The translations under genes were made by a program, and so were the position numbers. From NCBI GenBank assembly GCA_003864495.1, contig PEDN01001374.1:62001-126000 (forward strand): a stretch of DNA of 64,000 nt, given 5' to 3'. Below the pieces are notes generated by a model that was given only the letters and a program-made list of their open reading frames with translations, did not search any database and was not told where the DNA came from. Source of the stretch: Nemopilema nomurai (lineage: Eukaryota; Cnidaria; Scyphozoa; Rhizostomeae; Rhizostomatidae). Shown here in pieces: positions 46,263-58,545 of this stretch (the stretch's first letter is position 1; every line of letters begins with the position of its first letter).

Positions 46263-46399
46263 GGTGTTCCTATATATATATCATATTGTGTATTTGTGCT
46301 ACTGCTGGTATTTTTTCATAAATAGCGAATGTTATGGTTTGGTGAAGATTTCAATGCGTTGCGTAAAACTGTTTGACAGTCTAGGAATTTGGGAGAGGG

Positions 46400-47308
46400 T
46401 AAAGTTAGTATAAATAGTAATAATAATAATAGTAATAATATGACATATTCAAAGTGGGTAGCCTGTGATAATTTATCTACTAAGGGAAAAATTCAACAGG
46501 ACCAACGGTCAAAGTAACGTAGAAAATATATTCAAAAGCTAAAAGGAAAAATTACATAAAAGCATTGAAAACCTTAATATTTATGTCCAACTCAATTCTT
46601 AAAATGTGCCATAAACTGTAGAATGCTACGTAGAGATGTTATTTCATCGGTGTTTTGTTCCATATCTGAGTAGCTCTTGCTTTGAACGTTAAAGTGGTCC
46701 ATTGATTTTTACACGTTCAACATATATCATTTTTACGCTGAACTTTTTGCTTTCAGTGTCGTGCCCATTTGGCAAGAGTCCATATTTTTGCAACACACAA
46801 ACTTTCATCTACAAACACACTTTAAACCCAGCATAGCCAACCATTAAACAGGTTCTTAAAATTTGTAGGTAGGGATAGTAGAGAATCTAACAGACTTCTT
46901 TGAGCAAGGAAAAATTTTAAAACATACTTTTCACAAAAGGCTTCTCGATATTCCAAGAGCCAAATGATGGCAAAAGTCGAGAAGAAATTAGAATAAAAAA
47001 CCGAATAGTTCGAAAGGCTGTTTAGAACACATGAAAAGATCTTATACATATATAGAATAGTACAATTTTTAACACGGTAAGACTGCTATCAATTGATTTT
47101 TGGAATAATTATGTTAAGTTTATTGACTGTAAAGCTATTGACTTTTATTTTTTCTGTCATTTTTATATCAGGGTAAACAGTTCGCTCCTTTCTTGCCAAA
47201 TAATATCCAAGACACAGGGTACCCGTATCCACAACAACATAAGTGAAAGACCTCTAAAATTCAATTCAACTTCTGAGAATTTCCGCGGGAAGAGACACGG
47301 AATACGAA
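46400..47308. other. PBK upstream region
   Basis: A short AAT-type microsatellite lies at about 46413-46440. The rest is AT-rich and presumably holds the PBK promoter and 5' untranslated region. Nothing else is supported. Confidence 0.4.
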
Positions 47309-49557
47309 ATGGCGGCATCAGACTCCTTCAAAACACCATCGAGACCATTCAAGAGGCGCCATTTGAGCGCAGAAAGTAATAAAGAGGAGGCATCTAGTTC
47401 ATCGATTAAAATTCCCCATCGCCGATGATGAAGAAACTTGGCTGTGGAACTGGAGTTGTGGTTTACAAACTTGATCGGGGCTTATTCTCACCGACTAGAG
47501 ACACAATTAAAAGGTCTCCATGGGCAATCAAGAAGGCCAAAAGAGTGCGAGGGGAAGCAATAGAAAGACTTAAACGGGAAAGTGAAATTATGAAAAAGCT
47601 GGAACATCCTAACATTATTAGTTACAGGTGATTGGCAAATTGCTTTAATAATGAACCATAATATTGCAACAGAGAGGTGACAGGACTTTCCGTGGAGTAG
47701 GTCAGACTGTTGGCAAATAATTTGTTATTATTACAGGTCACAACAGCAGCATGGCCAAATAAAAATGAAGAGAAAGTCTAATCAATATCACATCATAACA
47801 TACTTACAATGTACACGGATAGATACTTAAATATTGGAAGCTTTTCCTTATTAAGAGAATATCCTACATAAAGCGCCCAAATTTCCTTTAAGCTGGATTT
47901 CGAGTGGGCACCAGCTCTTGGAGCAAGTCAACTGTTGCAAATACCTTGGCCACGTGGTTATTAGAAAGAAGGTTCAATAATTGTAAGAGATGGCACAGAC
48001 ATACTAATGGATGGAAGTTGGGAAAGACAGAAGTTGAGATAGGAGTTGCAGCTAAAAAAAGCTAGAGTGCATCCAACTATAAGGTCTGGTCTGCAGGCAC
48101 ACTGTATGTAGTAAAAGCAGGCAAGGGGACCAAGTCATGTGGAAAGGAAAATATATATTTCCAACCTGGACTAGAGTCTGGAACTCATACTGTTTATTAG
48201 AATAAACAGATAAACTTCTTCATCATGAGTATTTGCAAGCTTAACGGAAATTAACAATTTTGTTTTGTAGGCAATTTACATTAATGGAAAATGGTGATGC
48301 TTGCCTCTCAATGGAGCAAGGAGGATTTTCTCTTGACACCTTAATTGAAATGTCTGTAGACAGCAAAACAAATTTCAGTGCAAAGGAAGTCACAAGTGTT
48401 TCACTCTATGTGGCAAGAGCATTGTCATATCTTCATGACACTCAAAAGTTGCTTCATGGAGATGTAAAAAGTGGTAATGTTCTAGTAGAAGGTCTGTAGT
48501 CTTCAAAGCTTGTTTTTGAAAATGGCCTAGGGTCAGCTTTTCAAGTTCTTTGACAATGATCAAGGGACATATTAGTAATATTGGAACTTAAATTAAATTA
48601 TATTTACTGTTTGAAAAAGAGTTGAGAAACAATGATTTGCAAAATAAAAGTCACATTTGAATAACATTGATAATGATTTATAGCCTGTTCTTGGTTAGCA
48701 ATGTCATGAATTCCTTTGTGACCCTTGAAATAAAACCATATATATTATCACCACCAGTTTTATTGGCAAACACAAATTAAAATACTAATAAGATCTCTTA
48801 TTTGACTTATCCCAGGATTGGCAAAAATTGTAGGGCCAGTTATTAACTTCAAGATTCATGGGGCATTAACCATAAAGCATATATATGTTTATGTACAATC
48901 CTTAACAGACGAGTTCAAAAGAGTGAAACTTTGTGACTTTGGTGTGGCATTGAAGTTGCAAGAAGACCTGTCTGGCCCCCTGGACCCCAATGATTTCTAT
49001 GTTGGGACACAGCCTTGGTGTAGCAAAGAGGTCTTAGAAGATGGACCAATCACAGATAAAGCTGATGTATTTGCATTTGGTCTTCTAATTTGGGAAATGT
49101 TGGCACTAGATGTTCCTCATGTCTCATTATTGAAGGGTATGTCTTTGAACGGAACAGTTACTCCATTTTGATGGAGTTGTCTGTCAAATATGTATTTCTA
49201 TAGAGCTTGTAAGTCATTTTCATATTATTGTAATTAACTTAAAGCATTTTGCTTACAGAAAGTGAAGGTGAAGAGTCAGATGATGCAGATGGGTCTTATA
49301 CAAGTAAGGACAACAGTGAAGATGCATACACTGAAGCTCTAGGTACTAGACCAGCGTTGCCAGACAGAAACTTTGAGCCAGACTTCTTACCTATAATTGG
49401 CCTTTTTGCCTGTTGCACGGAGACTGATTACACCAAAAGACCAACTGCAACACTGTGTGCCCAAGCCATTGAACCAGCAGCCAAAGAACTGAATATTCTC
49501 AGAGACACAATCATTACAGCAGAAAAAACAGATAACAATGCCAATAGCAAAAGCTAA
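47309..49557 (+). CDS. PBK: PBK/TOPK protein kinase (frame broken by one base in exon 1)
   Basis: PBK (TOPK) is a mitotic serine/threonine kinase related to MAP kinase kinases. Four exons fit: 47309-47627, 48271-48491, 48909-49136 and 49259-49557, about 355 residues (human 322). The N-terminus MAASDSFKTPSRPFKRR keeps the FKTPS site that CDK1 phosphorylates in mammals. The glycine loop is GCGTGVVVY, the ATP lysine is in WAIKKAKR, the catalytic loop is HGDVKSGNVL and the magnesium motif is DFG. GTRPALPDRNFEPDF matches the family's late segment. The CCCC run at 47414-47417 is one C short: as written, the frame from the start ATG hits a stop right after it, while one more C gives IPPSPMMKKLG, the expected sequence. 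Either a start further down is used or the assembly lost a base. The C-terminus (ANSKS) lacks the PDZ-binding TDV of mammals. Confidence 0.92.
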
Positions 49558-50300
49558 AATTGAATTATAAGTTACAAAACATTACAGTATTTCTTCAAGA
49601 TACCTACAAATACATTATGTATTGAAAAACAAACAGTAGAATTGTCACTACTTAAAACACTTATAAAAACACACATTTACATTAAAGTCTACTTTCTACT
49701 TACAGGTATTGTTATTTTATTAAAAATGCAACACATTCTGCTTATGTAATTTATATGTCATTTAGACAAATAAATAAACCAAAATGCAATACAATGTAAA
49801 CAAACAACTTTTCAAAGTCAGCAGAGCTCATAGCCACTGATAACTAATCATTTGTAAGGGTAATGTCATGCAAAATCAAACAATTTGAGAGGCAAATTTA
49901 CCCTCACTACGAGGAAATCTGTGCATGCTTCATGAACTTGATGACCTTGGTAAGAAAAGCCTAACTTCGCTCTTCCAATATGTGCATGGTGTATCAGCAA
50001 TACATTAAGCAAAACATTTCTTAGCTCATATCCTAAAATAATTGTCTTTCATACTTTATCTGGAAGAATAGTGTTTTAATGATAATATTTGTGATGCAAA
50101 GTAAGTGTGATGCTCAAGAGTAATGTATGCCTGGGGTGTAGATTGGAATCATTATTCAAATCTTTTTCCCTGAAACAGCGATGTCTACCAACAGAAACTG
50201 ACTTGAACAATCACAACAAATGTTCACCTGGAGTTGACAATGACATGGACAATGTGGTGGATTTCACATCACTTTCAGATTTGGTTCTAGAGCTACATAG
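49558..50300. other. Convergent 3' flanks of PBK and LEPROT paralogue B
   Basis: About 740 bp between two stop codons on opposite strands, presumably both 3' untranslated regions. The frame open on the plus strand at 50107-50394 overlaps the LEPROT B terminal exon and has no recognisable family. Confidence 0.4.
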
Positions 50301-53300
50301 CTACACGGGTGTTGATGAATGCTTTCTGGTGTCTTCCTTTTCTTTCACAACACCTCTAAACAATGCAAAAATTGCACTTCTTCCATTTGTGTAATTTTTC
50401 AAATCAACATTAAAATGGAGGACAGCATTTTCCCATTCATCTATTCGTTTTAAAAAAGCAGCCATTGTACCAAATATACAGACATTTCCAACCATGACAG
50501 TACCAACAGCTCCCCACTTTATCTAAATGCAAACTGGGATTAATTAATACCATTTCTTAAACAGGTTTTCCTTTAAAATAGCATTTACGTTTTTACTGGA
50601 CTTCGATCTTCCGCAAAATAAGTCATGACTTTTTACATTATGATTTATGTTATCACCATCTACGCAATAAAGACTAAAAACATAATATTAACACAGATAC
50701 AAAGATTAGATGTTATGTCTTCCTCTATGAAACTTTTTCTTTAGGAGTAATGTTGAAGGTTTCTTTATTAATATTGTGTGTCAAAGAACTATTTTCTGTT
50801 TCATGGTTGACAAGAGAGTCCTAAATAGCTCAAAGAGGATTGCAATTATTTGAAGATGTTAAATGATATTACAATCATGGTTTAAAAAAATCATAATGGT
50901 TGAAAGGAAACTGCAATATCTGGAAGGAGATATTAAAGGATTGTAATGATTGATGGAGGATTTTAATGGTTGGTAAACAATTATAGCCATTCATGTAAAA
51001 TTTTGATGGTTGATAGAAGATGCTGGGTAAGAAGAGACAACTTTTTGTCTAAACTCTTGTGTTTGTTTACAGAGATACCCACCACTTTTGCTCTAGCCAT
51101 AATGACCGGAAAAGCTGTAGAAAAGATTAGATGAAATTTTAGCAAATTTGATTAAAAGTTGATTAAGCTCCTGAAGACTGAGTTGAAACGAAACATAAAA
51201 CTCTCAAAAGGGTGAAAAATGCTTACCAAAGGAAGACACTATCATCCCTGATGTGAAAAACAACAGACAATTGACCACAAAGCTAGAAGAAGGACATTAA
51301 CATGACAGATGTAAACAAGTGATGTAAGCAAATAAGAATTCAATTCGTTCAGTAACATAATTTTGATAATAATTCTACATCTGGAGTTAGGAGTGATAAA
51401 TTTGAGGCAAAGTAATGCAAAAAGATAAAATATTTGCATTAAACAAAAGAGAAAAGTTTAAATGGAGTAGATTTGACATGATATCTCTGAGACATTTTTT
51501 GGTCTTGTTAAGTGAATAAAATGAAAGATAATAAGCCTTCTGCACTTATTTAAGGGTGTGAGTGGTTGAAGAACTGTAGAAAGTGGAATAAAAGAAATAG
51601 AAAAGGTTTATGTTTCGAAAAAGGAATCAATGGCATTGATACTTTGATCATGATGGAATGGCTACCAAGATTGAAAGAATTAGGCCTATCAAACCATGAA
51701 TGTACCAAGAGCTTCCAACATAGTATTAACATAACAAATAAATGAAATGACAAACAGACATGGTAAACAAAATACATAACTAGACATAAAAGCAGAGTGA
51801 AATAAAAAAATAGACATACTCTGCTTCCATTATAGCTGTCTTGTTTTGCTGGATCCAGTCAGTCAAACTAAAAGACATTGTTCAAGCGCAAGATTTTATT
51901 CAACTTTACATTTCAAAAATCAAGAAAATGCATAAGAAATAGTTCCAATATTAACAATATTAAATTGTTAAATTTTCCTACAATTTAATCATTACCAAAC
52001 TTCACTTGATATGTATAACAAATAATATTTGACATCATGCTTTTTATTACATGAGGCAAAACTTCTAAATGAAAGGATAAAGCAAATAAAGAATCTTGAC
52101 AGAAAACTGATAAATTGCTTTCCATCATACTTATCATCCTTTGTAACAGCATACAAAATTCTTCTCAGGCGATGTAGAATTATAACTGGTGCAGGAACCA
52201 GGATGTAGAAGAGAACTGAAACAACCATCAATAAAGTGTGGTTTATATTGATAATAGTGAAATCAAATCAAGCAAATATATATGGCTATTTTGGATCTTA
52301 ATTTCATTAACAGTAAGATGCTAAAAACAAGCTTTAAAAATAAAGAGATAACAATGAGATTTTTTAAAAAAAAGGGGGGTAATATTCTGATCATGTTTGT
52401 TCTTTGTCTCAGTTAAGATAGCTACTGTTAGAAAATTTCATCCAATTTTCAAGAGTAAAAAATGCTACAAATACTAACTAGTGGATTCCAAACATTCTTG
52501 ATATGACCAGATGCTAAAGTCTAGCAAATTAAAAGATCTAGAAATAATATCACTTACCAATGAAAATAATCCAGCATGACCTAGTGGAAGGAAGGAATGA
52601 CCACATGGCAGTTACAAAAACAATAACGAAAAGCTAAATGCAAAATGAAACCAACTTTTCAAGTTTATTCAAAAATAATGATTGAAGAAAGAATATTCTT
52701 TCTTCAATGATTGAAAGATTTTGCTAGGTTTGCAAATAATCTATTACATTATTGGGAACATAGCGACTACAAAAAAATCTTTAGTTAGAAGTCAATGAAC
52801 ATAATATATCACACTTTTTTGTCTCTCATAATCATTCTACAAAGTAAAAATTGATTTGCAATTAAAGCTTTGGCAATGAGAACAATAGCTTTGCCACTGC
52901 CTTGCTTTAACTATTTGTTCATGTTGAACTTGGTAGTTGCAATATGCTGTTTCAATGAGAAAGATTAAGGATATTAAAACATCTGTGTCTCAAAAAATGA
53001 TACACTTTAAAATGAGGTTGAATGACATTTTGTATAAATCAAAATCAAGCAAAAAGAAGAAGTTGTATAAATAAATTTTTACTATAAAAAGATCAATCTT
53101 ACCCTTTAACAGTATGGAACTTATCATAGGCACATGAAAGTATTAACATCAAAATGCCAATTGTTGCTGCCAGTGACATTCCAAGAATCCTAGAAAAATA
53201 TATCTAATGGAGGGAATCCATTGGCATTCTGATTCAAACTAAATCACATGAAAATATGGAGGACCTGCCCCTAATGTTCAAGTGGGACAACTTATGTATG

Positions 53301-54124
53301 CATGAACTTTTCCATCCTTCTGATACACCTATAAAATCTTTTGAGAACTGCAAACTCAAATAACATATTTTTAAGCAACACCTGATTGCATTGAACTTCA
53401 AGAATTACACTTCTTTGTGCTTTTTACCTTATGTGCACTTATTCTATGACGTTGTTATTATCTTCAAAAATAAAATTGACGCAATTTTCTATGATTTCGC
53501 AGGTTAGAAAATACATAACTGGACTGTACTGCTATGCACAAAATACAAATATGGTTTCCAAGCACGTGAGAAATAAGCAGCTGATGATGAATTTTCAACC
53601 AATCTCGTCCAAGGACATAAGATCATAAGAGATCTTTAGATGCCATGATTAGATGCCTCCGTCCACATCAATATTTTAAACTTACAAGCAATATTTATTG
53701 CATTTAGCCTTAATGGAATAGGTCATACGTGTTTAATTAAAGTTTAGTTTTGTGAATACAAATCAAGGAAGTAGCTTTCCAATTTCGAACGAAAAATGAG
53801 TCTGTTTTTCTGAATAATGAAAAGACTAAATGGACGGCACGTTACTTTCAGCTCATGCTACGCTATCTGATACGTCTTTTCATCCAGTAGTTGAATTGAA
53901 TCATTGTTTCTCAATTTTTACGCACTCAATTAACTTGATGTTCTTGAGTATTACCCAATGTTAATCTTAGCATCACGATATGACAAATAGTTTGAAGTAG
54001 TCTGATGGGCCTAACTTTTTGCAACATGTACACTCTAAAAATTGGAATCTTCAATAGCTTTCACGAGTTGAAATAAAGGTGCAAAGTGATTGTGTTTCGA
54101 CACTCACGCCAGTACGATGCCCAT
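50301..54124 (-). CDS. LEPROT/Vps55 family protein, paralogue B, with extended tail
   Basis: Same family and exon plan as paralogue A: 54124-54108 (17 nt), 53189-53103 (87), 52580-52558 (23), 52215-52131 (85), 51867-51820 (48, extra), 51282-51227 (56), 51114-51083 (32) and 50522-50301. All shared internal exons have the same lengths as in A. Sequence is more diverged: ILGMSLAATIGILMLILSCA, SCWIIFIV from the microexon, FYILVPAPVIILHRLRR, NCLLFFTSGMIVSSFG, FPVIMARAKV and IKWGAVGTVMVGNVCIFGTM. The 48-nt exon keeps phase and would add LTDWIQQNKTAIMEA to the loop before helix 3. The last exon continues about 40 residues beyond the family's usual end, with a basic and glycosylation-like tail. Predicted 189 residues with the extra exon, 173 without. 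It is a tandem or local duplicate of A with PBK between them. Confidence 0.88.
51820..51867 (-). other. Extra 48-nt exon specific to LEPROT paralogue B
   Basis: Flanked by an acceptor (gtcttttag) and a donor (gtatgtct) on the minus strand, open throughout and phase-neutral (2 to 2). It has no counterpart in paralogue A. It may be a cassette exon or constitutive. Confidence 0.6.
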
Positions 54125-55735
54125 GTTCGAATTCTATGGAATTTCCCAGTCGCCAACGCGGCCCAATTAGCTCAAATTCTGTACACGACTCGCTCAATCG
54201 CCAATCTTCGGGTTCAGCTACAGAACAGAAATAGGTTTCAGCTAGGCCGAGGCATTCCACACATCAGGAAACCGGATTAAATTTTGACATACGACACCGT
54301 CTTAGTACTCTGTGCGCCTGATCAACAAAGCATTATCCACGAATGCATAATTGTGGAATTTATTCGCTTACAATACAATACGATGAACTAACTACTTCAT
54401 TAATTTCCTCGCTTTGTCTTCTGTGACCGTTTTGGATTTGGCGCCAACTACCGGATCCGAGAGCATTGTGATTGCTCCACAGGGGCTCGAAGGGCAATAA
54501 ACCGAAAACAATATGACTTTAGCTGAGCTAAATGACAGACATGACTATGCGGTTAATGCGGTTAAGGCTGTAAACGACTTGTGACATTTATGTTAAAGCA
54601 ATTTCTCGTCCGATGCAACACTGAATGCTGCTAGGCATAACTTTCTTTGCTACTCTTTCAGCAGCAAACACGAGACACGTGCGTATTTCTGATTCAATGG
54701 CTAGCCAGCACCACACACCCTACTAGTAGTCAGAGGTCCATGGTCAGAGAACGAAGAATCAATGAAATAAAACGCAAGGAACCAGGCCCGTCGGAATCTG
54801 GGGGCCGGGGCTGCAGCCCCCCTCCATATGAATTTCGTTCCGACGGTAACAGTGTAGACTTGCTCCCTACTATTGCGACAAAAGTCCAAATGAAGCAGTT
54901 CAGCTGTCTCACTATTAGTTGTACTTGTTTTCACGTCAGCCAGGAGGATGAGCCATTTAGTCTTCAAGCCACATCGTTTAGGCATCTAGCATATGATTTC
55001 GATGGTAAAGCTCCGACAATCGTGTTGTTAGGTGCATATATCTGCGATCATAGCATCAGTCATCTCAGCGAGCCATAGAGTGAAGAAGCCACTTCTACAC
55101 TTTTTCCGACGGGACATGATGGCTTTCTGGATCGATGTCCGGGGCTTCATCTGATTTTCCCAATATAAAATCCTCAAAATGTAATGCATTTGGTTTGACC
55201 AAGTGTCGTTTCCCGCTCAAGAACAAACACTTTAATATATTCGACACTTTTCGATTGGTAGCTCATGAGCTCCAAGTATGCTAGGATAAATCATAGCCGA
55301 ACGACTGAAAATGTCAATCACTTGTATATGTTGAATCCCTTGTTTTTGCCAAAAAAGAATAGTACTTAAAGGCTTCATATTGATCCAAGATGCGATCGAC
55401 ATATGCTCTCGGTGAAAGCCATATTTTCGTACAGGTATGAAGATTTTATCCGCTCAACATACAAAAGGACTGAAATTATTTGTACATTTATCCTTGCCTT
55501 CATCTGAAATTTGACACAAATTCCGGACTAGGTCTTCGACTAGGTCTTCTTGTCAACTGCAGGGTCGTTGATAGACGCGATAGTTGTGTCCGATGCATAG
55601 TTTTGTCCGATGCTTGTCCAATAACATATTTCACCGGGACTAAATGCTATTCAAAGTGATCCTTGAAATCCAGGATCGAGAGGATTCGAAGGGGTCGAAA
55701 GAAAACTACCATTTACGCGTTTCCATTTAGTGTGC
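54125..55735. other. Intergenic, LEPROT B to SETD9
   Basis: An open frame of 143 codons at 54647-55078 overlaps a G/C-rich inverted repeat (near 54788-54846, GTCGGAA and its complement) and is not recognisable as a protein family. No other feature is supported. Confidence 0.4.
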
Positions 55736-57624
55736 TCAAAATACTTCCGTAAAATAAGGCGAAAAGAGCTCCTCGCCTTTGTTTATTTCAGTCAGCGACC
55801 TCAGGATTACAACTCGCATCAAGAGGTCATCATTAGGATCAAGCTCCAGGTCTTCCAAGAATTTGTTCCGGAAACAAATGTTGGGAAGGTACTTTCGAAT
55901 ATGAAGAGGGAAGGTTATAGGGATATCTAGTTCTTGGTAAACCACGTTGGCGGGGGCTGCGGCTGTCTGATTATTTACATACTGTCCGATGGCCAAGGGG
56001 TTTTGGGGGGTTTCTGTCAGCCATGATGTATCACATGGCTGGTATGCACCAATCATATCTCTCTTTGAGCACGACCTATTAAAAGAAAATCAAACACCAG
56101 TTTTATGAATGGAATTTTGAGAGGTAAATGGGTAAGATGGGAGAATCATCACCTGGACGTAAAGTCGCATGGCCTTTGGGCTCTGACTAGTACTGGCCCT
56201 TAAATCCAAGCTTTGGTGAAGGCAAAAATATTTGAAGGCATATCGCAAAAAAATAAACTCATTTCTATCACTGCAATGCAAACAAAAAACCGGAAATACA
56301 ACACTGACTAACTTGCATAATTACCATAATAAGCATAATTTGCATAAAGAGCCAAGAAAACAAAGATAATCAATTTTCACCTGCTATTTGACTATTCTAA
56401 TATCACATCTAAATATTTAGCTCTTTTTACTTTCAACAAGTGGAGAATCTTGTTTTGTCATCAAACATACAGCCATGAATTTAAAATATGAATGCTTACT
56501 TTAATTTAGAATCACTATCATGCGGAAAATGGCCATAATGCAATCAAATCCACAGGTTCATCCTTAAACTTCAGAAGTAAAACTCAGGTTGGAAATGTGC
56601 ACAACTGGCATATCATCATGCTCCTCCCAGCAGTGCTACTCCCCTGCAGTACCCCTCCCCGTTAATTTCTTCCCTATGATTGAAGGCTAAACACCTGTAG
56701 ATGTACTTGCTGATGCCTCTGTCATTTCCATCCACTAGGACACCATCGATGCAGCGCAAAATAAACTGATTGCTCATTGACTGAAGCAAAACTGGATCTG
56801 ATGGGTAGTAGACTGTGCCTAAAATATTCAACATTATATTATATTATTTAAGATCAACAGAGATAAGGTATATCTTGAATATAAATAACAGAATTTTAGC
56901 ATTTGAAGCACTAACTGAAAACCAATAAGACTTTGTTGTAAAAATGCTTCAAATAAAGTATGTATAGTTCTTTTCACCAAAAAGTAGTAACTTTGGAATG
57001 AATGCTTTTGTCAATGTATAATCAATGCCTCATGGTAAAGCTGACTGCTTCTGTTGCAAAAAGATTCCATACAAATGAAGAACTTTCTTTTGAGCTAATC
57101 CATTGATAAAGATTCACAAATTATACCTGGGTACATAGCAGCAATGGCATGCTTGGCAATTGTTCCTCTGGTTACAAAAACACCACGCCCAGCTCCAGCT
57201 ATCAAGCTCTTTCTTCTGCCAATGCAGAATCCGCATTGTCTAAATAAAGTCTTATCAACTGATTCCCTTCCCTTCTCTGAGTGAAAAACCCTGAATAGTT
57301 GCTCTAGATCGTTAGTTGCTGATCCATCCTGTCCTGTTTCTAAATCCTTCGTCTTAGGAATCCTTCGAATCAATGTTCTAAAAGTGAAATAAAGTTATTG
57401 AATTAATAATAATAAATAAAACAGAAACCTATAAGTAAATATCTATTTATATCCATGTTGTATATAAATATGTTATTGCATAGTCCCCGTCGTATTTAAT
57501 AGCGGTCCAAACCCTAACCATGAATTAAATCATACCTGTTTTTTCTCCAGTTTAGTGCTAGCCATGGTAGGAATCTGTACTTATACTGTTTCCACTTTCG
57601 CAAAGCAAAATTTGGGTCTCTCAT
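55736..57624 (-). CDS. SETD9: SET-domain protein 9
   Basis: SETD9 is a SET-domain protein, presumed lysine methyltransferase, with little known biology. Four exons join in phase: 57624-57536, 57377-57127, 56818-56695 and 56075-55736, giving 267 residues (human 299). Exon 1 encodes MRDPNFALRKWKQYKYRFLP, close to the vertebrate RYKYRFVPW start. The SET N-part is AGAGRGVFVTRGTIAKHAIA then AMYPGTVYYPSDPV; CIDGVLVDGNDRGISK follows. The C-part includes NPLAIGQYVNNQ (the conserved NH-x-x-like site appears as YVNN) and ends with LTEINKGEELFSPYF, equivalent to the vertebrate 'I-x-x-GEELF-x-x-Y'. No pre-SET or post-SET cysteine clusters are seen, as in the family. Confidence 0.92.
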
Positions 57625-57804
57625 CCCAATATCGGAGACTGTGACCAGAATTAGGCCGGATAGCCTCGTTTTCACCGCTCATTGATTCCCAGCAATATCA
57701 TTGACTTCCGGTTGCGTTCGGAGAAGTCGCTTGCTGTCGAGACGAAAAGACCTTCTTCCATCAAAGAGGCATTCACATATCAGTGGCCTAGCTACGATTT
57801 AACG

Positions 57805-58545
57805 CTAAAAGGCAAAACCCGGACGAATTCCGATAATATTCTGACGAAATTTAGTGATGTTGACAAATCTTCTGACAAACAGTTTTTTGAAATTCTTCGA
57901 AGGTTTACTCACTAGATAACCCATTTTTTGCCCTCTCGTTAAATCTGTGTGCTTCATTAGGGTACAGACTTTACACCAAAGCCCCTTATGGGCATCTGCT
58001 TTGCTGACAGTTAACCATCTATCTTCCTCCTGGAGAAGAGCTAGTGATACACGTCGATTACATTTGGCGGATGCATCGTTTGATGTAGGACAATCCTCCT
58101 GGTTCGTCGGTCTCCAGTGATGTAACAGACTCACTCTCAGTTCCTCCACACTAATATCTTTCTTTTGCAAGAAGAAGGCCAAATCTTGATTCTTCGGTAT
58201 AAATTGACTTTTAATTGGGGTGGCATCCGAATCATTGCTTGAAGTGACTGTGAACAGTGTTATATCGCCGTTAATTCCAGATAAATCGATATCCTTGTAT
58301 CTTGGTTCAGCTAAATGTGTCTCATATTCACTCTGCACACTGGCTTCAGCCTTTGATATTTTCTTTTCAAAAAGAGAACGCATGCTCTTGCTGCCTTTTG
58401 CACTCTCGATAAGCAGACGTTTCTTTTCTGCATCTCGATTTTCGGATCAAGGTTATTTCTTTACCCTATCTGTACCCTCCCTTTCATCTCTTTCTCTGTC
58501 TTCCCTCCTATCATCATCAGCCATTCTGCAATGTAACGAGTTGAT
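57805..58545 (-). pseudogene. hAT-like/ZMYM-type zinc-finger gene fragment
   Basis: The open frame 58383-57805 reads SLLHHWRPTNQEDCP, EEDRWLTVSKADAHKGLWCK, VCTLMKHTDLTRG and QKMGYLVSKPSKNFKKLF. The 'GLWCKVC' cysteine pair and the following basic stretch resemble the TTF-type zinc finger that opens hAT-transposase-like and ZMYM1-like proteins. Upstream codons in another frame (from about 58524, beginning MADDDRREDRERDE) may be its start. The frame ends long before any catalytic domain, so it is a 5' fragment. It lies about 180 bp upstream of SETD9 on the same strand and could overlap its promoter. Confidence 0.5.

Noticed and set aside
50860..51010. Degenerate repeat of GATTG/AAGGA-like blocks in a LEPROT B intron
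   Set aside because: Period and similarity are too irregular to call a tandem repeat by eye.
54647..55078. 143-codon plus-strand open frame
   Set aside because: No family resemblance, composition shaped by a G/C-rich inverted repeat, and no conserved splice or start context.
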